The position numbers and the translations under genes were made by a program. The notes under the pieces were generated by a model, which had not been told where the DNA came from, made no database searches, and saw nothing but the letters and a program-made list of their open reading frames with translations. DNA of 13,202 bases from Planctomycetia bacterium (GTDB lineage Bacteria > Planctomycetota > Planctomycetia > Pirellulales > UBA1268), in contig RFPF01000068.1 in the NCBI GenBank assembly GCA_009926295.1, positions 1 to 13,202 of the forward strand, given 5' to 3'. This document shows, piece after piece, positions 1-7,081 of the stretch (positions within the stretch are counted from its first letter, which is position 1; every line of letters starts with the position of its first letter).

Positions 1-18
1 GTCGGCCGATCGGCCGAC
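1..18. repeat. Perfect 18-bp palindrome / hairpin upstream of lipoprotein gene
   Basis: GTCGGCCGATCGGCCGAC is identical to its own reverse complement. As RNA it can fold as a 7-bp G/C-rich stem (GTCGGCC/GGCCGAC) closed by GATC. No T-run follows, so it is not a classic intrinsic terminator. It lies at the window edge, so it could belong to the end of an upstream gene, to an operator, or to the leader of the lipoprotein gene that starts at 52. Confidence 0.5.
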
Positions 19-26
19 ACCGGGAG

Positions 27-44
27 GCCGTCCGGAAGGACGGC
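27..44 (+). promoter_or_regulatory. Leader hairpin containing the ribosome binding site of the lipoprotein gene
   Basis: GCCGTCC-GGAA-GGACGGC forms a perfect 7-bp stem with a GGAA (GNRA-type) tetraloop. The best Shine-Dalgarno match for the ATG at 52 is GGAAGGA at 34-40, 11 nt before the start. It lies in the loop and the 3' arm of this hairpin, so folding would partly hide it. A second purine run, GGGAGG at 22-27, lies just 5' of the stem but is far from the start codon. A role in controlling translation is inference; only the pairing is seen directly. Confidence 0.5.
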
Positions 45-51
45 AGACAGC

Positions 52-738
52 ATGGGCGCACGCACGCACCGCCGCGCCACCGGCGCGATCGTCTCATGCG
101 CGGCATGCCTGCTGGCAGCTGGCTGCACGATGTGCCCCGATCCGTTCGACCACGCGGGACCGGTGCCGAACGGGTCGCCGCCGCAAAACGATTTCTGCGC
201 GCGGAGCAACGGCATCCTCCCGCTGCACGCCTCGCCCCTGCCCTGGCCCCCGGTCGTCAGGCGTTCGGATGACGGCACGCCGGACCGCGCCGCCGCCGAC
301 GCGCCCCAGGGCGTCGCGTCAGCGCCCGCTGGCGAGGCCCGGCTCGGGCAGCCACCCGTCGGGAACGACGGCATCCTTGGGGACGACGGCGATTCCCTCC
401 CGCACGGTGAAGCGGTCGCTGTCGGCGAGGTCCTCCCAGCCGTGATCGTTCACGATCCGCGCACGGCACCCGATCCGAACGTTCTTGTCGACGATGGCAC
501 CCTCGACGATGGTTCCCTCACCGATGCCCAGCGGAGGAATCCCCTGCGCGGCGGCGGCAGCCAGCTCGTCGGGCGATTCGTAGAAGTCGGTTCCGAGGAC
601 CACGGAGTTGCGGATCACGACGTTGCGGCCGATCCGACAACGCAGCCCGATCACGCTGTTCTCGATGACGGCCCCCTGCTCCACGATGCAGCCGTCGGAC
701 ACCAGGCTCGCCCGGATGCTCGCCCCGTCCAACCGTGA
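52..738 (+). CDS. Small putative lipoprotein with an antisense C-terminal extension
   Basis: The N-terminus has basic residues at 4-8, a hydrophobic stretch at 11-23 and a lipobox-like LLAAGC ending at Cys25, so export and lipid attachment are likely. The next part (residues 25-55) carries CTMCPDPFD, GPVPNGS and QNDFCARSNG. It resembles the short Cys-containing lipoproteins common in planctomycetes, whose function is unknown. The ATG at 52 has GGAAGGA 11 nt upstream. Codons keep high GC in the third position up to about 318. From 319 the frame runs antisense, codon-in-register, through the last 140 codons of glgC before reaching a stop at 736-738. That tail is Asp/Gly-rich and looks like a reverse reading of glgC. 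The native protein may be only about 75-90 residues, with its stop lost or shifted: a TGA in the third frame lies at 270-272. I am fairly sure of the N-terminal half and unsure of the end. Confidence 0.5.
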   Translation: MGARTHRRATGAIVSCAACLLAAGCTMCPDPFDHAGPVPNGSPPQNDFCARSNGILPLHASPLPWPPVVRRSDDGTPDRAAADAPQGVASAPAGEARLGQPPVGNDGILGDDGDSLPHGEAVAVGEVLPAVIVHDPRTAPDPNVLVDDGTLDDGSLTDAQRRNPLRGGGSQLVGRFVEVGSEDHGVADHDVAADPTTQPDHAVLDDGPLLHDAAVGHQARPDARPVQP

Positions 739-1635
739 CGGCGGCAGGAACCGCCCGCGCGAGTAGATCGGTGCCTCGGCGCTGGAAAGCTCGAAGGGCG
801 GTGAAGGGCTCGCGAGGTCGAGATTGCACTGGAAGTACGAGCGGATCGTTCCGATGTCCTCCCAGTAGCCGTCGAATGGGTGCAGGTGCACGCGCTTGGA
901 CCGGATCGCGGCGGGAAACACCTCGCGGCCGAAGTCCTGATAGTCGGTCTTTGTGAGCAGGTCGAGCAGGCAGTCGCGATCGAACAGGTAGATGCCCATG
1001 CTCGCCATGAGGGTGCGTCCCAGAGCGGGAATCCCCTGGCGGTCGATCCAGGCCGGGTCGGTCCGCACCATGTCGAGCTCCGCCCTCGTCTGCGGCTTCT
1101 CGAGGAAGCCCACGACGCGGCCGTCTTCGTCGACCCGCATGATGCCGAGGGCCGAAGCCATCTCCTCGTGCACCGGAATGCCCGCGATCGTCACGTCGGC
1201 CTTGTGGGAGGTGTGCGTGGCGAGCATGTCGGCGTAGTTCATGCGGTAGAGCTGGTCGCCGGACAGGATGAGCACGTGCTTGATGTCGGGCTGCTGCAGG
1301 TAGCGGATGTTCTGCCGCACCGCGTCGGCCGTGCCCTGGTACCAGCCCGCGTTGTCGAGCGTCTGCTGGGCTGCGAGGATCTCCACGAAACCACCGCTGA
1401 AGGGGTCGAAGGTGTAGGTGCGGCGGATGTGGCGATGGAGGCTCACCGAGTTGAACTGCGTGAGCACGTAGATCCGCTGCACGCCGCTGTTGATGCAGTT
1501 CGAGAGGGGGACGTCGATGATGCGGTACTTGCCGGCCAGCGGCACGGCCGGCTTCGAGCGGTCGCGGGTGAGCGGATAGAGCCGCGTGCCACGGCCACCG
1601 CCGAGCACCAGGGCCAGAACACGCTGCACGCTCAT
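319..1635 (-). CDS. glgC: Glucose-1-phosphate adenylyltransferase (ADP-glucose pyrophosphorylase)
   Basis: Makes ADP-glucose from ATP and glucose 1-phosphate, the committed step of bacterial glycogen synthesis, in the cytoplasm. The 438-residue protein has the nucleotidyltransferase loop GGGRGTRLYPLT (12-23), SKPAVPLAGKYRIID (27-41), the catalytic-loop motif SGDQLYRM (D127), GFLEKP with the sugar-phosphate lysine K180, and YWEDIGT (257-263). A left-handed beta-helix C-terminal domain starts near 290. FDPFSGGFVEILAAQQT (76-92) is typical of the cyanobacterial/plant branch. The two C-terminal lysine motifs that bind 3-phosphoglycerate in that branch are both recognisable: IVDKNVRIG (K384) and VVPKDAVVPDG (K420). 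I chose the second ATG at 1635 (MSVQRVLALVLGGG) because GGAAGG ends 6 nt before it. The ATG at 1641 would leave no spacer. leuS ends about 25 nt upstream on the same strand, so they probably share a transcript. Confidence 0.95.
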   Translation of the reverse strand: MSVQRVLALVLGGGRGTRLYPLTRDRSKPAVPLAGKYRIIDVPLSNCINSGVQRIYVLTQFNSVSLHRHIRRTYTFDPFSGGFVEILAAQQTLDNAGWYQGTADAVRQNIRYLQQPDIKHVLILSGDQLYRMNYADMLATHTSHKADVTIAGIPVHEEMASALGIMRVDEDGRVVGFLEKPQTRAELDMVRTDPAWIDRQGIPALGRTLMASMGIYLFDRDCLLDLLTKTDYQDFGREVFPAAIRSKRVHLHPFDGYWEDIGTIRSYFQCNLDLASPSPPFELSSAEAPIYSRGRFLPPSRLDGASIRASLVSDGCIVEQGAVIENSVIGLRCRIGRNVVIRNSVVLGTDFYESPDELAAAAAQGIPPLGIGEGTIVEGAIVDKNVRIGCRARIVNDHGWEDLADSDRFTVREGIAVVPKDAVVPDGWLPEPGLASGR

Positions 1636-1641
1636 GGGCAT

Positions 1642-1650
1642 CCTTCCTTC
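1642..1650 (-). promoter_or_regulatory. Shine-Dalgarno site of glgC
   Basis: On the - strand this reads GAAGGAAGG, directly followed by ATGCCCATG. It abuts the first ATG (1641-1639) and lies 6 nt from the second (1635-1633). The spacing therefore points to the second ATG as the true glgC start. The site sits in the short gap after the leuS stop codon at 1663-1661, so glgC has its own translation signal within the leuS transcript. Confidence 0.65.
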
Positions 1651-1660
1651 AGGGGGAACG

Positions 1661-4450
1661 TCATTTCACCACGAAATTCACGAGGCGGCCAGGGACGGCG
1701 ACCACCTTCGTGATCTGCCTGCCCGCCAACTGCTCGGCGATCCTGGGGTCCGCCGCGGCCGCCGCCTCGATGGTCGCCGCGTCGGCTCCGGCCGGCACCA
1801 CGATGCGGCCACGGAGCTTGCCCTGGATCTGCACGGGGATCTCCACCGTGTCGTCCTTCAGCCACCGCTCGTCCACCGCGGGCCACGGTGCCAGCGATGC
1901 CGGGGCCCGCCCGCCGAGCACCTCCCAGAGCTCCTCGGCGAGGTGCGGGGCGAACGGCGAGAGGATCACGACGAACGGCTCGAGGATCGCCCGCGGCCGC
2001 CGCTCGAGCGGCGTGCAGAAGTTGACGAACTCCATCATCCGCGCGATCGCCGTGTTGAAAGACAGCGACTCGATGTCCCTGGTGACCTTGTCGATCGTGC
2101 GGTGCAGCTCGCGCAGATGCTCGGCCGCGGGAGGGTCGTCGCAGACCTGTGCCGCAAGAACGAGGTCGTCGGCCCGCTCGTCGACCACCAGCCTCCAACA
2201 GCGGTCGAGGAAGCCTCGGACGCCGCTCACGCCCGCGGTGCTCCACGGCTTGGTGGCCTCGAGCGGGCCCATGAACATCTCGTAGAGCCGCAGCGAGTCG
2301 GCACCGAATTCGCGGACGACCTGGTCGGGATTCACCACGTTGCCACGGCTCTTCGACATCTTGTGTGCCCGGCTCTCGACTCGAATCGAGGGTGCGTCAC
2401 GAAGCACGAAGTGTTCGCCGTGCTTTTCAACCTGATCGGCCGAGACGCGGGCCGGTGTATCGCCATCGGTGTGGCTGCCGGCCGACACCCAGCCCCCCTT
2501 CGCGCTGCGGTAGCCGGTGAATTCGACCTCCCCGAGGATCATGCCCTGGTTGACGAGCCTGCCGAAGGGCTCGGGACACGACACGTGGCCACGGTCGAAC
2601 AGCACCTTGTGCCAGAACCGCGAGTAGAGGAGGTGCAGCACGGCGTGCTCGGCACCGCCGACATACAGATCCACCGGCATCCATGCCTTTTCGACCTCCG
2701 GGGCGACGAAGCGGTCGGTGTTTTGCGGGTCGAGAAACCGCAGGTAGTACCAGCATGACCCTGCCCACTGCGGCATCGTGTTCGTCTCGCGCCGATACCG
2801 CCTGCCGTCCCGCTCCACGAACAGCCACTCCGCCGGGGCCCGGGAGAGCGGCGGGTCGGGGTTGGCTCCCGGCTTGAAGTCGGCGAGCTCTGGCAGCGGC
2901 ACCGGCAGCTCGGCGGGATCGACGGGCCGGATCACGCCGGTCGGCGCGCCGCCCGTGTCGAGCTCGTGGAGGATGGGAAACGGCTCTCCCCAGAATCGCT
3001 GCCGGCTGAACAGCCAGTCGCGGAGCTTGTAATTGACGGCCGGGCGGCCGACGCCGTCCGCGGCGAGATCGGCCACGACCCTTGTGGCGAAATCCCGGGT
3101 GGTGAGGCCCGTGTAGGGGCCGGAGTTCACAGCCCGCCCCGCGCCGGTGAACAACTCGCCCGGCCGCACGGGGCGATCCAGCGGCTCCACCACCGTGACC
3201 ACGTCGAGCCCGCAGGCCCTCGCGAACTCGAAGTCGCGTTCGTCGTGGGCGGGCACCGCCATGATCGCACCGGTGCCGTAGGTGGCGAGCACGTAGTCGG
3301 CCACCCACACAGGGACGGGCGCGCCGGTGAGGGGATGGACCACCGACGACCCGGTGAACACTCCCGTCTTGTCCTTGGCGAGGTCGGTGCGGTCGAGGTC
3401 GCTCTTGCGGGCGGCCGCTGCGCGGTAGGCGTCGATCGCGGCCCGTTGCCCGGGGGTCGTGACCGCATCGACGAGCGGATGCTCCGGGGCGATCACCATG
3501 TACGTGACGCCGTACAGCGTGTCGGGCCGCGTGGTGAAGATCCTGAGCGCATCGCCGCCCGGCTTTTCCGGGAACCCGGCCGCCGCTCGCGTCCGCCTCC
3601 ACGTCTCGAATGCGGCCGGCGTCGCATCGCCCTGCGGCACGTAGAAATCGACCTCGGCGCCGGTGCTGCGTCCGATCCAGTCGCGCTGCAGCTTCTTGAT
3701 GCTCGCCGGCCAGTCGAGGCCGTCGAGTTCCTCCTCGAGGCGGTCGGCATAGGCGGTGATCCGGAGCATCCACTGGCGCAGTGGCAGGCGGACGACCGGG
3801 TGCCCGCCCCTCTCGCTCACGCCGCCGATGACCTCCTCGTTGGCGAGCACCGTGCCGAGTGCGGGGCACCAGTTCACCGGGGCCTCCGCCTGGTAGGCGA
3901 GCCGCCAGCCGTCGCGATACCGCGCCACGGCTGCCTCCCCCTGCACCGCGACGTCGGCGGGGATGGGCAGTTCGGCGATCGGCCGCCCCTTGCGCGAGTC
4001 GGGATCGAACCAGGTGTCGAAGAGCAGGAGAAAGATCCACTGCGTCCAGCGGACGTACCCGGGATCCGTGGTCGCGAGTTGACGGCTCCAGTCGTAGCTG
4101 AAGCCGAGCATCCTGAGCTGGCGACGGAACGTATCGATGTTGCGGTCGGTGCTCTCGCGGGGCGGAGTGCCGGTGCGGATCGCGTATTCCTCGGCGGGCA
4201 GTCCGAAGGCGTCGAATCCCATCGGATGCATCACGCTCGTGCCCCGCATCCGGGCGAACCTCGCCACGATGTCCGTCGCGGTGTAGCCCTCCGGATGACC
4301 GACGTGCAGGCCGTCGCCACTGGGATAGGGAAACATGTCGAGCGCGTACAGCTTCCGTCCCACGGGCAGGCGCGGCGTGGCGAACGTGCCATGTGCCTCC
4401 CACCAGTCCTGCCACTTCGGCTCGATGCGGGAAGGTTGGTAACGCGGCAT
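1661..4450 (-). CDS. leuS: Leucyl-tRNA synthetase
   Basis: Class I synthetase that charges tRNA-Leu with leucine in the cytoplasm. It has 929 residues, somewhat longer than the roughly 860 of E. coli LeuRS. The class I HIGH motif appears as HVGH (49-52) inside FPYPSGDGLHVGH, and the KMSKS loop is exact at 697-701. The CP1 editing domain lies between them, with the threonine-rich TTRPDTLYG (306-314) and the conserved Asp segment AHDERDFEF (401-409). A leucine-specific insertion (about 640-685) precedes KMSKS, followed by the anticodon-binding helical domain and a C-terminal domain ending GRLVNFVVK. The region around NWCPALGTVLANEEV (193-207) lacks the extra cysteine pair of zinc-binding LeuRS forms; SERGGHP is there instead, a variant seen in many bacteria. 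The ATG at 4450 matches the family start (RYQPSRIEPKWQ). Upstream is a 55-bp divergent region; glgC follows. Confidence 0.97.
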   Translation of the reverse strand: MPRYQPSRIEPKWQDWWEAHGTFATPRLPVGRKLYALDMFPYPSGDGLHVGHPEGYTATDIVARFARMRGTSVMHPMGFDAFGLPAEEYAIRTGTPPRESTDRNIDTFRRQLRMLGFSYDWSRQLATTDPGYVRWTQWIFLLLFDTWFDPDSRKGRPIAELPIPADVAVQGEAAVARYRDGWRLAYQAEAPVNWCPALGTVLANEEVIGGVSERGGHPVVRLPLRQWMLRITAYADRLEEELDGLDWPASIKKLQRDWIGRSTGAEVDFYVPQGDATPAAFETWRRTRAAAGFPEKPGGDALRIFTTRPDTLYGVTYMVIAPEHPLVDAVTTPGQRAAIDAYRAAAARKSDLDRTDLAKDKTGVFTGSSVVHPLTGAPVPVWVADYVLATYGTGAIMAVPAHDERDFEFARACGLDVVTVVEPLDRPVRPGELFTGAGRAVNSGPYTGLTTRDFATRVVADLAADGVGRPAVNYKLRDWLFSRQRFWGEPFPILHELDTGGAPTGVIRPVDPAELPVPLPELADFKPGANPDPPLSRAPAEWLFVERDGRRYRRETNTMPQWAGSCWYYLRFLDPQNTDRFVAPEVEKAWMPVDLYVGGAEHAVLHLLYSRFWHKVLFDRGHVSCPEPFGRLVNQGMILGEVEFTGYRSAKGGWVSAGSHTDGDTPARVSADQVEKHGEHFVLRDAPSIRVESRAHKMSKSRGNVVNPDQVVREFGADSLRLYEMFMGPLEATKPWSTAGVSGVRGFLDRCWRLVVDERADDLVLAAQVCDDPPAAEHLRELHRTIDKVTRDIESLSFNTAIARMMEFVNFCTPLERRPRAILEPFVVILSPFAPHLAEELWEVLGGRAPASLAPWPAVDERWLKDDTVEIPVQIQGKLRGRIVVPAGADAATIEAAAAADPRIAEQLAGRQITKVVAVPGRLVNFVVK

Positions 4451-4505
4451 GGGGGAGTCCGTTCGCCTTGGCGGGTCGGGAGCCCCGGATTCTAATAGGG
4501 ATCAC
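4451..4505. promoter_or_regulatory. Divergent intergenic region between leuS and the AMP-ligase operon
   Basis: This is the only non-coding gap from which both the leuS-glgC unit (- strand) and the four-gene + strand unit could be transcribed. It contains a small AT-rich patch, GGATTCTAATAGGGATCA (4488-4505). On the - strand that patch reads TATTAGAAT, a plausible -10-like element for leuS with no convincing -35. On the + strand AGGG (4497-4500) lies 5 nt before the ATG at 4506 and can serve as its ribosome binding site. A + strand promoter is not obvious here and may lie within the start of leuS. The assignment rests on gene layout more than on motif quality. Confidence 0.35.
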
Positions 4506-6107
4506 ATGTCCCTGCCCATGATCCTTCAGCGTCGGCTCCTCCGCGCCTGCCGCGGCGCCGGGGCTCGGCTCAAGATGGCCGACTCGCTCGGCACCCGGCT
4601 GACCGGGCGGCAGTTGTTGATGCGGATTCTCGCGGCCCGCAGCGTGCTCCAACGGGTGCTCGATCCTGACGAGACCATGGTGGGCGTTCTCCTGCCTCCC
4701 ACGGCCGGGGCGGCGGTCGTCAATGCGGCGCTGGCGTTGATGGGCCGCGTCGCCGTCAACCTCAACTACACGACCAGCCAGGCGATCCTCGACACCTGCA
4801 TCGAGAGGGCGCGGCTCCGGCACGTGGTCTCGAGCCCAGCCTTCCTCGCGCGGGTGAAACTCGCCGTGGGCGACAGGCTCCTCGACGCCGGGGGGCTGCG
4901 CACGCAACTGACCGCGTTCGACAAGCTGGCCGCGGCGTTCCACGCGACGGTCACCCCCGTCCCGCTGCTCGAAAAACTCCTGCACCTCGATCGGATCGGC
5001 CCCGACGACGTCCTGACGGTGATCTTCACGTCCGGGTCGACCGGCGATCCCAAGGGCGTCGTGCTGACCGTGGAGAACGTCGGTTCGAACGTGCGGGCGA
5101 TCGACGCTCTCCTTCACCTCTCGGCGGCCGACGTCGCGCTCGGCGTGCTCCCCTTCTTTCATTCGTACGGCTACACGACCACGCTCTGGACGCCGCTCAC
5201 GCTCGAGCCCGCGGTGGTCTACCACACCGACCCGCGTGACGGGCAGACCGTCGGCAGGCTCGCGAGGGAATACCACGCGACGATCCTGATGGCCACGCCG
5301 ACGTTCCTGCGCATCTACATCCGCCGCACGCCCGCCGAAGACTTCTCCACGCTGGAGGCCGTGTTCGGCGCGGCGGAGAAACTCACGACGGACGTCTGCG
5401 ACGGTTTCGAGAGGCAGTTTGGAGTGCGGCCGAGCGAGGCCTACGGAGCAACGGAACTCTCGCCGCTCGTGGCGGCCAACGTGCCTCCCGCGCGGCACGT
5501 ACCCGGACGGCCCGTCGACGCCCGCGAAGGCAGCGTCGGCAAGCCGATCCTCGGCTGCCGCGCCAGGATCACCGACCGTGATACGGGCCGCGAGCTGCCC
5601 GTCGGCCAGGACGGCCTTCTCTGGATCGCCGGGCCCAACGTGATGCGCGGCTACCTCGACCGGCCGGATCTCACGGCGAAGGTCGTCGTGGGCGGCTGGT
5701 ACTGCACGGGGGACGTCGCGAGACTCGACGCCGACGGCTTCATCACCATCACCGGCCGCGAGAGCCGGTTTTCCAAGATCGGTGGCGAGATGGTGCCGCA
5801 CCTGTCGGTGGAGGAGGCGTTGAACGCGGAACTGGGTGCGGCGGACGGCGAGCTCGCGGCCGTGGTGACGGCCGTGCCCGACGCGAAGAAGGGTGAGCGG
5901 CTCGTGGTCTTTCACCTGCCGACCGGACGGGATCTCCAGGAGGTTTGCCGCCGCCTCGCGGACCGCGGCCTGCCGAACCTCTACATTCCCGCTCCGGACA
6001 GTTTCGCCGAGATCGACGAAATCCCGGTGCTCGGGTCGGGCAAGCTCGACCTCAGGAAGCTCAGTTCGCTGGCGCGGGAACGCTTCGCGAATGAGGCCGC
6101 GCCGTGA
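4506..6107 (+). CDS. AMP-dependent acyl ligase, Aas-type synthetase
   Basis: ANL-superfamily enzyme of 533 residues, which activates a carboxylic acid (probably a fatty acid) with ATP to an acyl-adenylate and passes it to a thiol carrier. Motifs in order: P-loop TSGSTGDPKG (175-184), FFHSYGYT (217-224), the adenine-binding motif YGATE (313-317), WYCTGDVARLDADGFI (398-413), the hinge GRESRFSKIGGEMV (417-430) and the C-terminal catalytic lysine in PVLGSGKLDLRKL (K513). The N-terminal part (RLKMADSLGTRLTGRQLL, GRVAVNLNYT) resembles the synthetase half of acyl-ACP synthetase/2-acylglycerophosphoethanolamine acyltransferase (Aas). No PlsC acyltransferase domain is present here. I chose ATG 4506, preceded by AGGG at 5 nt, over the in-frame ATG at 4449, which would overlap the leuS start. 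The stop overlaps the next gene's GTG by 4 nt. The exact substrate is not known. Confidence 0.88.
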   Translation: MSLPMILQRRLLRACRGAGARLKMADSLGTRLTGRQLLMRILAARSVLQRVLDPDETMVGVLLPPTAGAAVVNAALALMGRVAVNLNYTTSQAILDTCIERARLRHVVSSPAFLARVKLAVGDRLLDAGGLRTQLTAFDKLAAAFHATVTPVPLLEKLLHLDRIGPDDVLTVIFTSGSTGDPKGVVLTVENVGSNVRAIDALLHLSAADVALGVLPFFHSYGYTTTLWTPLTLEPAVVYHTDPRDGQTVGRLAREYHATILMATPTFLRIYIRRTPAEDFSTLEAVFGAAEKLTTDVCDGFERQFGVRPSEAYGATELSPLVAANVPPARHVPGRPVDAREGSVGKPILGCRARITDRDTGRELPVGQDGLLWIAGPNVMRGYLDRPDLTAKVVVGGWYCTGDVARLDADGFITITGRESRFSKIGGEMVPHLSVEEALNAELGAADGELAAVVTAVPDAKKGERLVVFHLPTGRDLQEVCRRLADRGLPNLYIPAPDSFAEIDEIPVLGSGKLDLRKLSSLARERFANEAAP

Positions 6108-7081
6108 CGGCGGGGGACGCCTTCACGGGCACGGCCGCCCCGACGCTGCGGGTGGTGCTCGGACCGTGCGACGACATGCGGGCGGAGGTGTACGTGCGGG
6201 TGCCGCCTCCCGGGGCGTCCGGGCCGCTGCGGCTGGAAGGCGGGCTCACCGGCCCGGAGTGCCGTCGGTCGATCACACTCCCCGCCACGGCGACGCTCAC
6301 CGATCTGGGGCCGAGCGAGGCGGGCCTGCTCGCGAAGGCGGTGCTCACCGAACCTGCGTTCTGGACGCCCGACCTGCCGAATCTCTACCGCCTCACCGCG
6401 CGGGTCGTGGGAGTCGGCCGCACCCTCACGGAGGCGACCGGGCTCGTCGGACTGCGGCGGTCCGGCGTGCGGGGCCGTTCGCTGTGGCTCGAGGGACGCC
6501 GCTGGGTGCCTCGGGGTGTCGCATGTTCCGCCGTCGCGTGCGACGTGCAGGCTTTTCGGGACGGTGCCGCCGCGGCCGTGGTCACCGAGCCGCCGGAGCC
6601 CTTTCTCACGGCGGCCGACGAGGCCGGTGTGGCGGTGATCGCCGTGGCCGACCAGCGGCGGGTCGGGACAGAGGATCTTGTCGGCCGAATCACGACCTGG
6701 GCCATGCATCCCTCGGTGGTGGTCACGATCCTGCCGGAGTCGCTCGCCGAGCGGTCCGTCGAGATCGCGGCCGCCGAGGCCCGCCGGCTGAAGGGAACGA
6801 TGATCCTGGTCCGCGGGGCCGCGGGCGTGGTGCAGCCCCCCACCGGGATTCCGCCGGGCGTCGACGGACTGTGTGTCATGCTCGATGCCGACGCCAGGCC
6901 GCACGACGCATGGCGGGGTTCAGCACCGCCCGTGCCATTGCTTGCGTGGCAACGGACCGGCGAGGGGCGAGTGACCGACCGCTCCGCCTGCGACCGGCTG
7001 CAGGCCGCGCTGGCCGCCTGGGGGCTTGCCGATGGCCGCACGGAGCGGCCCCTCGACTGGGCGGGGTACATCGTGTCATGA
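6104..7081 (+). CDS. Divergent GH2-like protein, probably not catalytic
   Basis: 325 residues. I recognise only a weak likeness to glycoside hydrolase family 2. PAFWTPDLPNLYRLTARV (84-101) matches the end of a GH2 sugar-binding sandwich. GLRRSGVRGRSLWLEGRRW (116-134) followed by VPRGV matches the segment entering the TIM barrel. FLTAADEAGVAVIA (167-180) resembles the 'cDe.Gi.V' strand. MHPSVVVTILPES (201-213) resembles the 'HPSvi.WslgNE' acid/base strand: Glu212 is kept, but the usual Asn before it is Pro. PPVPLLAWQ (275-283) lies where the nucleophile strand would be and has no Glu. The protein is also short for GH2 enzymes. There is no signal peptide. The GTG start overlaps the previous stop (GTGA), with GAGG (6093-6096) 7 nt upstream, so it is translationally coupled to the AMP ligase. 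Its role is unknown; the GH2 link is inference by eye. Confidence 0.7.
   Translation: MTAGDAFTGTAAPTLRVVLGPCDDMRAEVYVRVPPPGASGPLRLEGGLTGPECRRSITLPATATLTDLGPSEAGLLAKAVLTEPAFWTPDLPNLYRLTARVVGVGRTLTEATGLVGLRRSGVRGRSLWLEGRRWVPRGVACSAVACDVQAFRDGAAAAVVTEPPEPFLTAADEAGVAVIAVADQRRVGTEDLVGRITTWAMHPSVVVTILPESLAERSVEIAAAEARRLKGTMILVRGAAGVVQPPTGIPPGVDGLCVMLDADARPHDAWRGSAPPVPLLAWQRTGEGRVTDRSACDRLQAALAAWGLADGRTERPLDWAGYIVS

Noticed and set aside
481..530. Repeated GACGATGG...CCCTC direct repeat
   Set aside because: It encodes successive turns of the GlgC left-handed beta-helix (GTIVEGAIVDKN region), so the repetition follows from protein structure and not from a DNA element.
880..2758. Overlapping + strand frames at 880-1713 and 1586-2758
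   Set aside because: They lie wholly opposite glgC and leuS coding sequence and show no recognisable domain; they are shadows.
2966..4495. Long + strand frame antisense to leuS
   Set aside because: Composition is that of a reverse reading (His/Arg/Gly/Val-rich), no motifs, and leuS is unambiguous on the other strand.
2427..5915. Very long open frame on the - strand (1162 codons) spanning leuS and the region opposite the AMP ligase
   Set aside because: It is out of frame with leuS and antisense to the AMP ligase. Its translation is Arg/Gly/Ala-rich, without domain motifs, while both overlapped genes have complete family motifs. Long spurious frames are expected in DNA this GC-rich.
5893..7077. 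395-codon N-terminal extension of the chromate transporter frame
   Set aside because: It reads the AMP ligase and GH2-like genes in another frame. The CHR domain starts right after the ATG at 7078, which overlaps the previous stop in the usual ATGA form.
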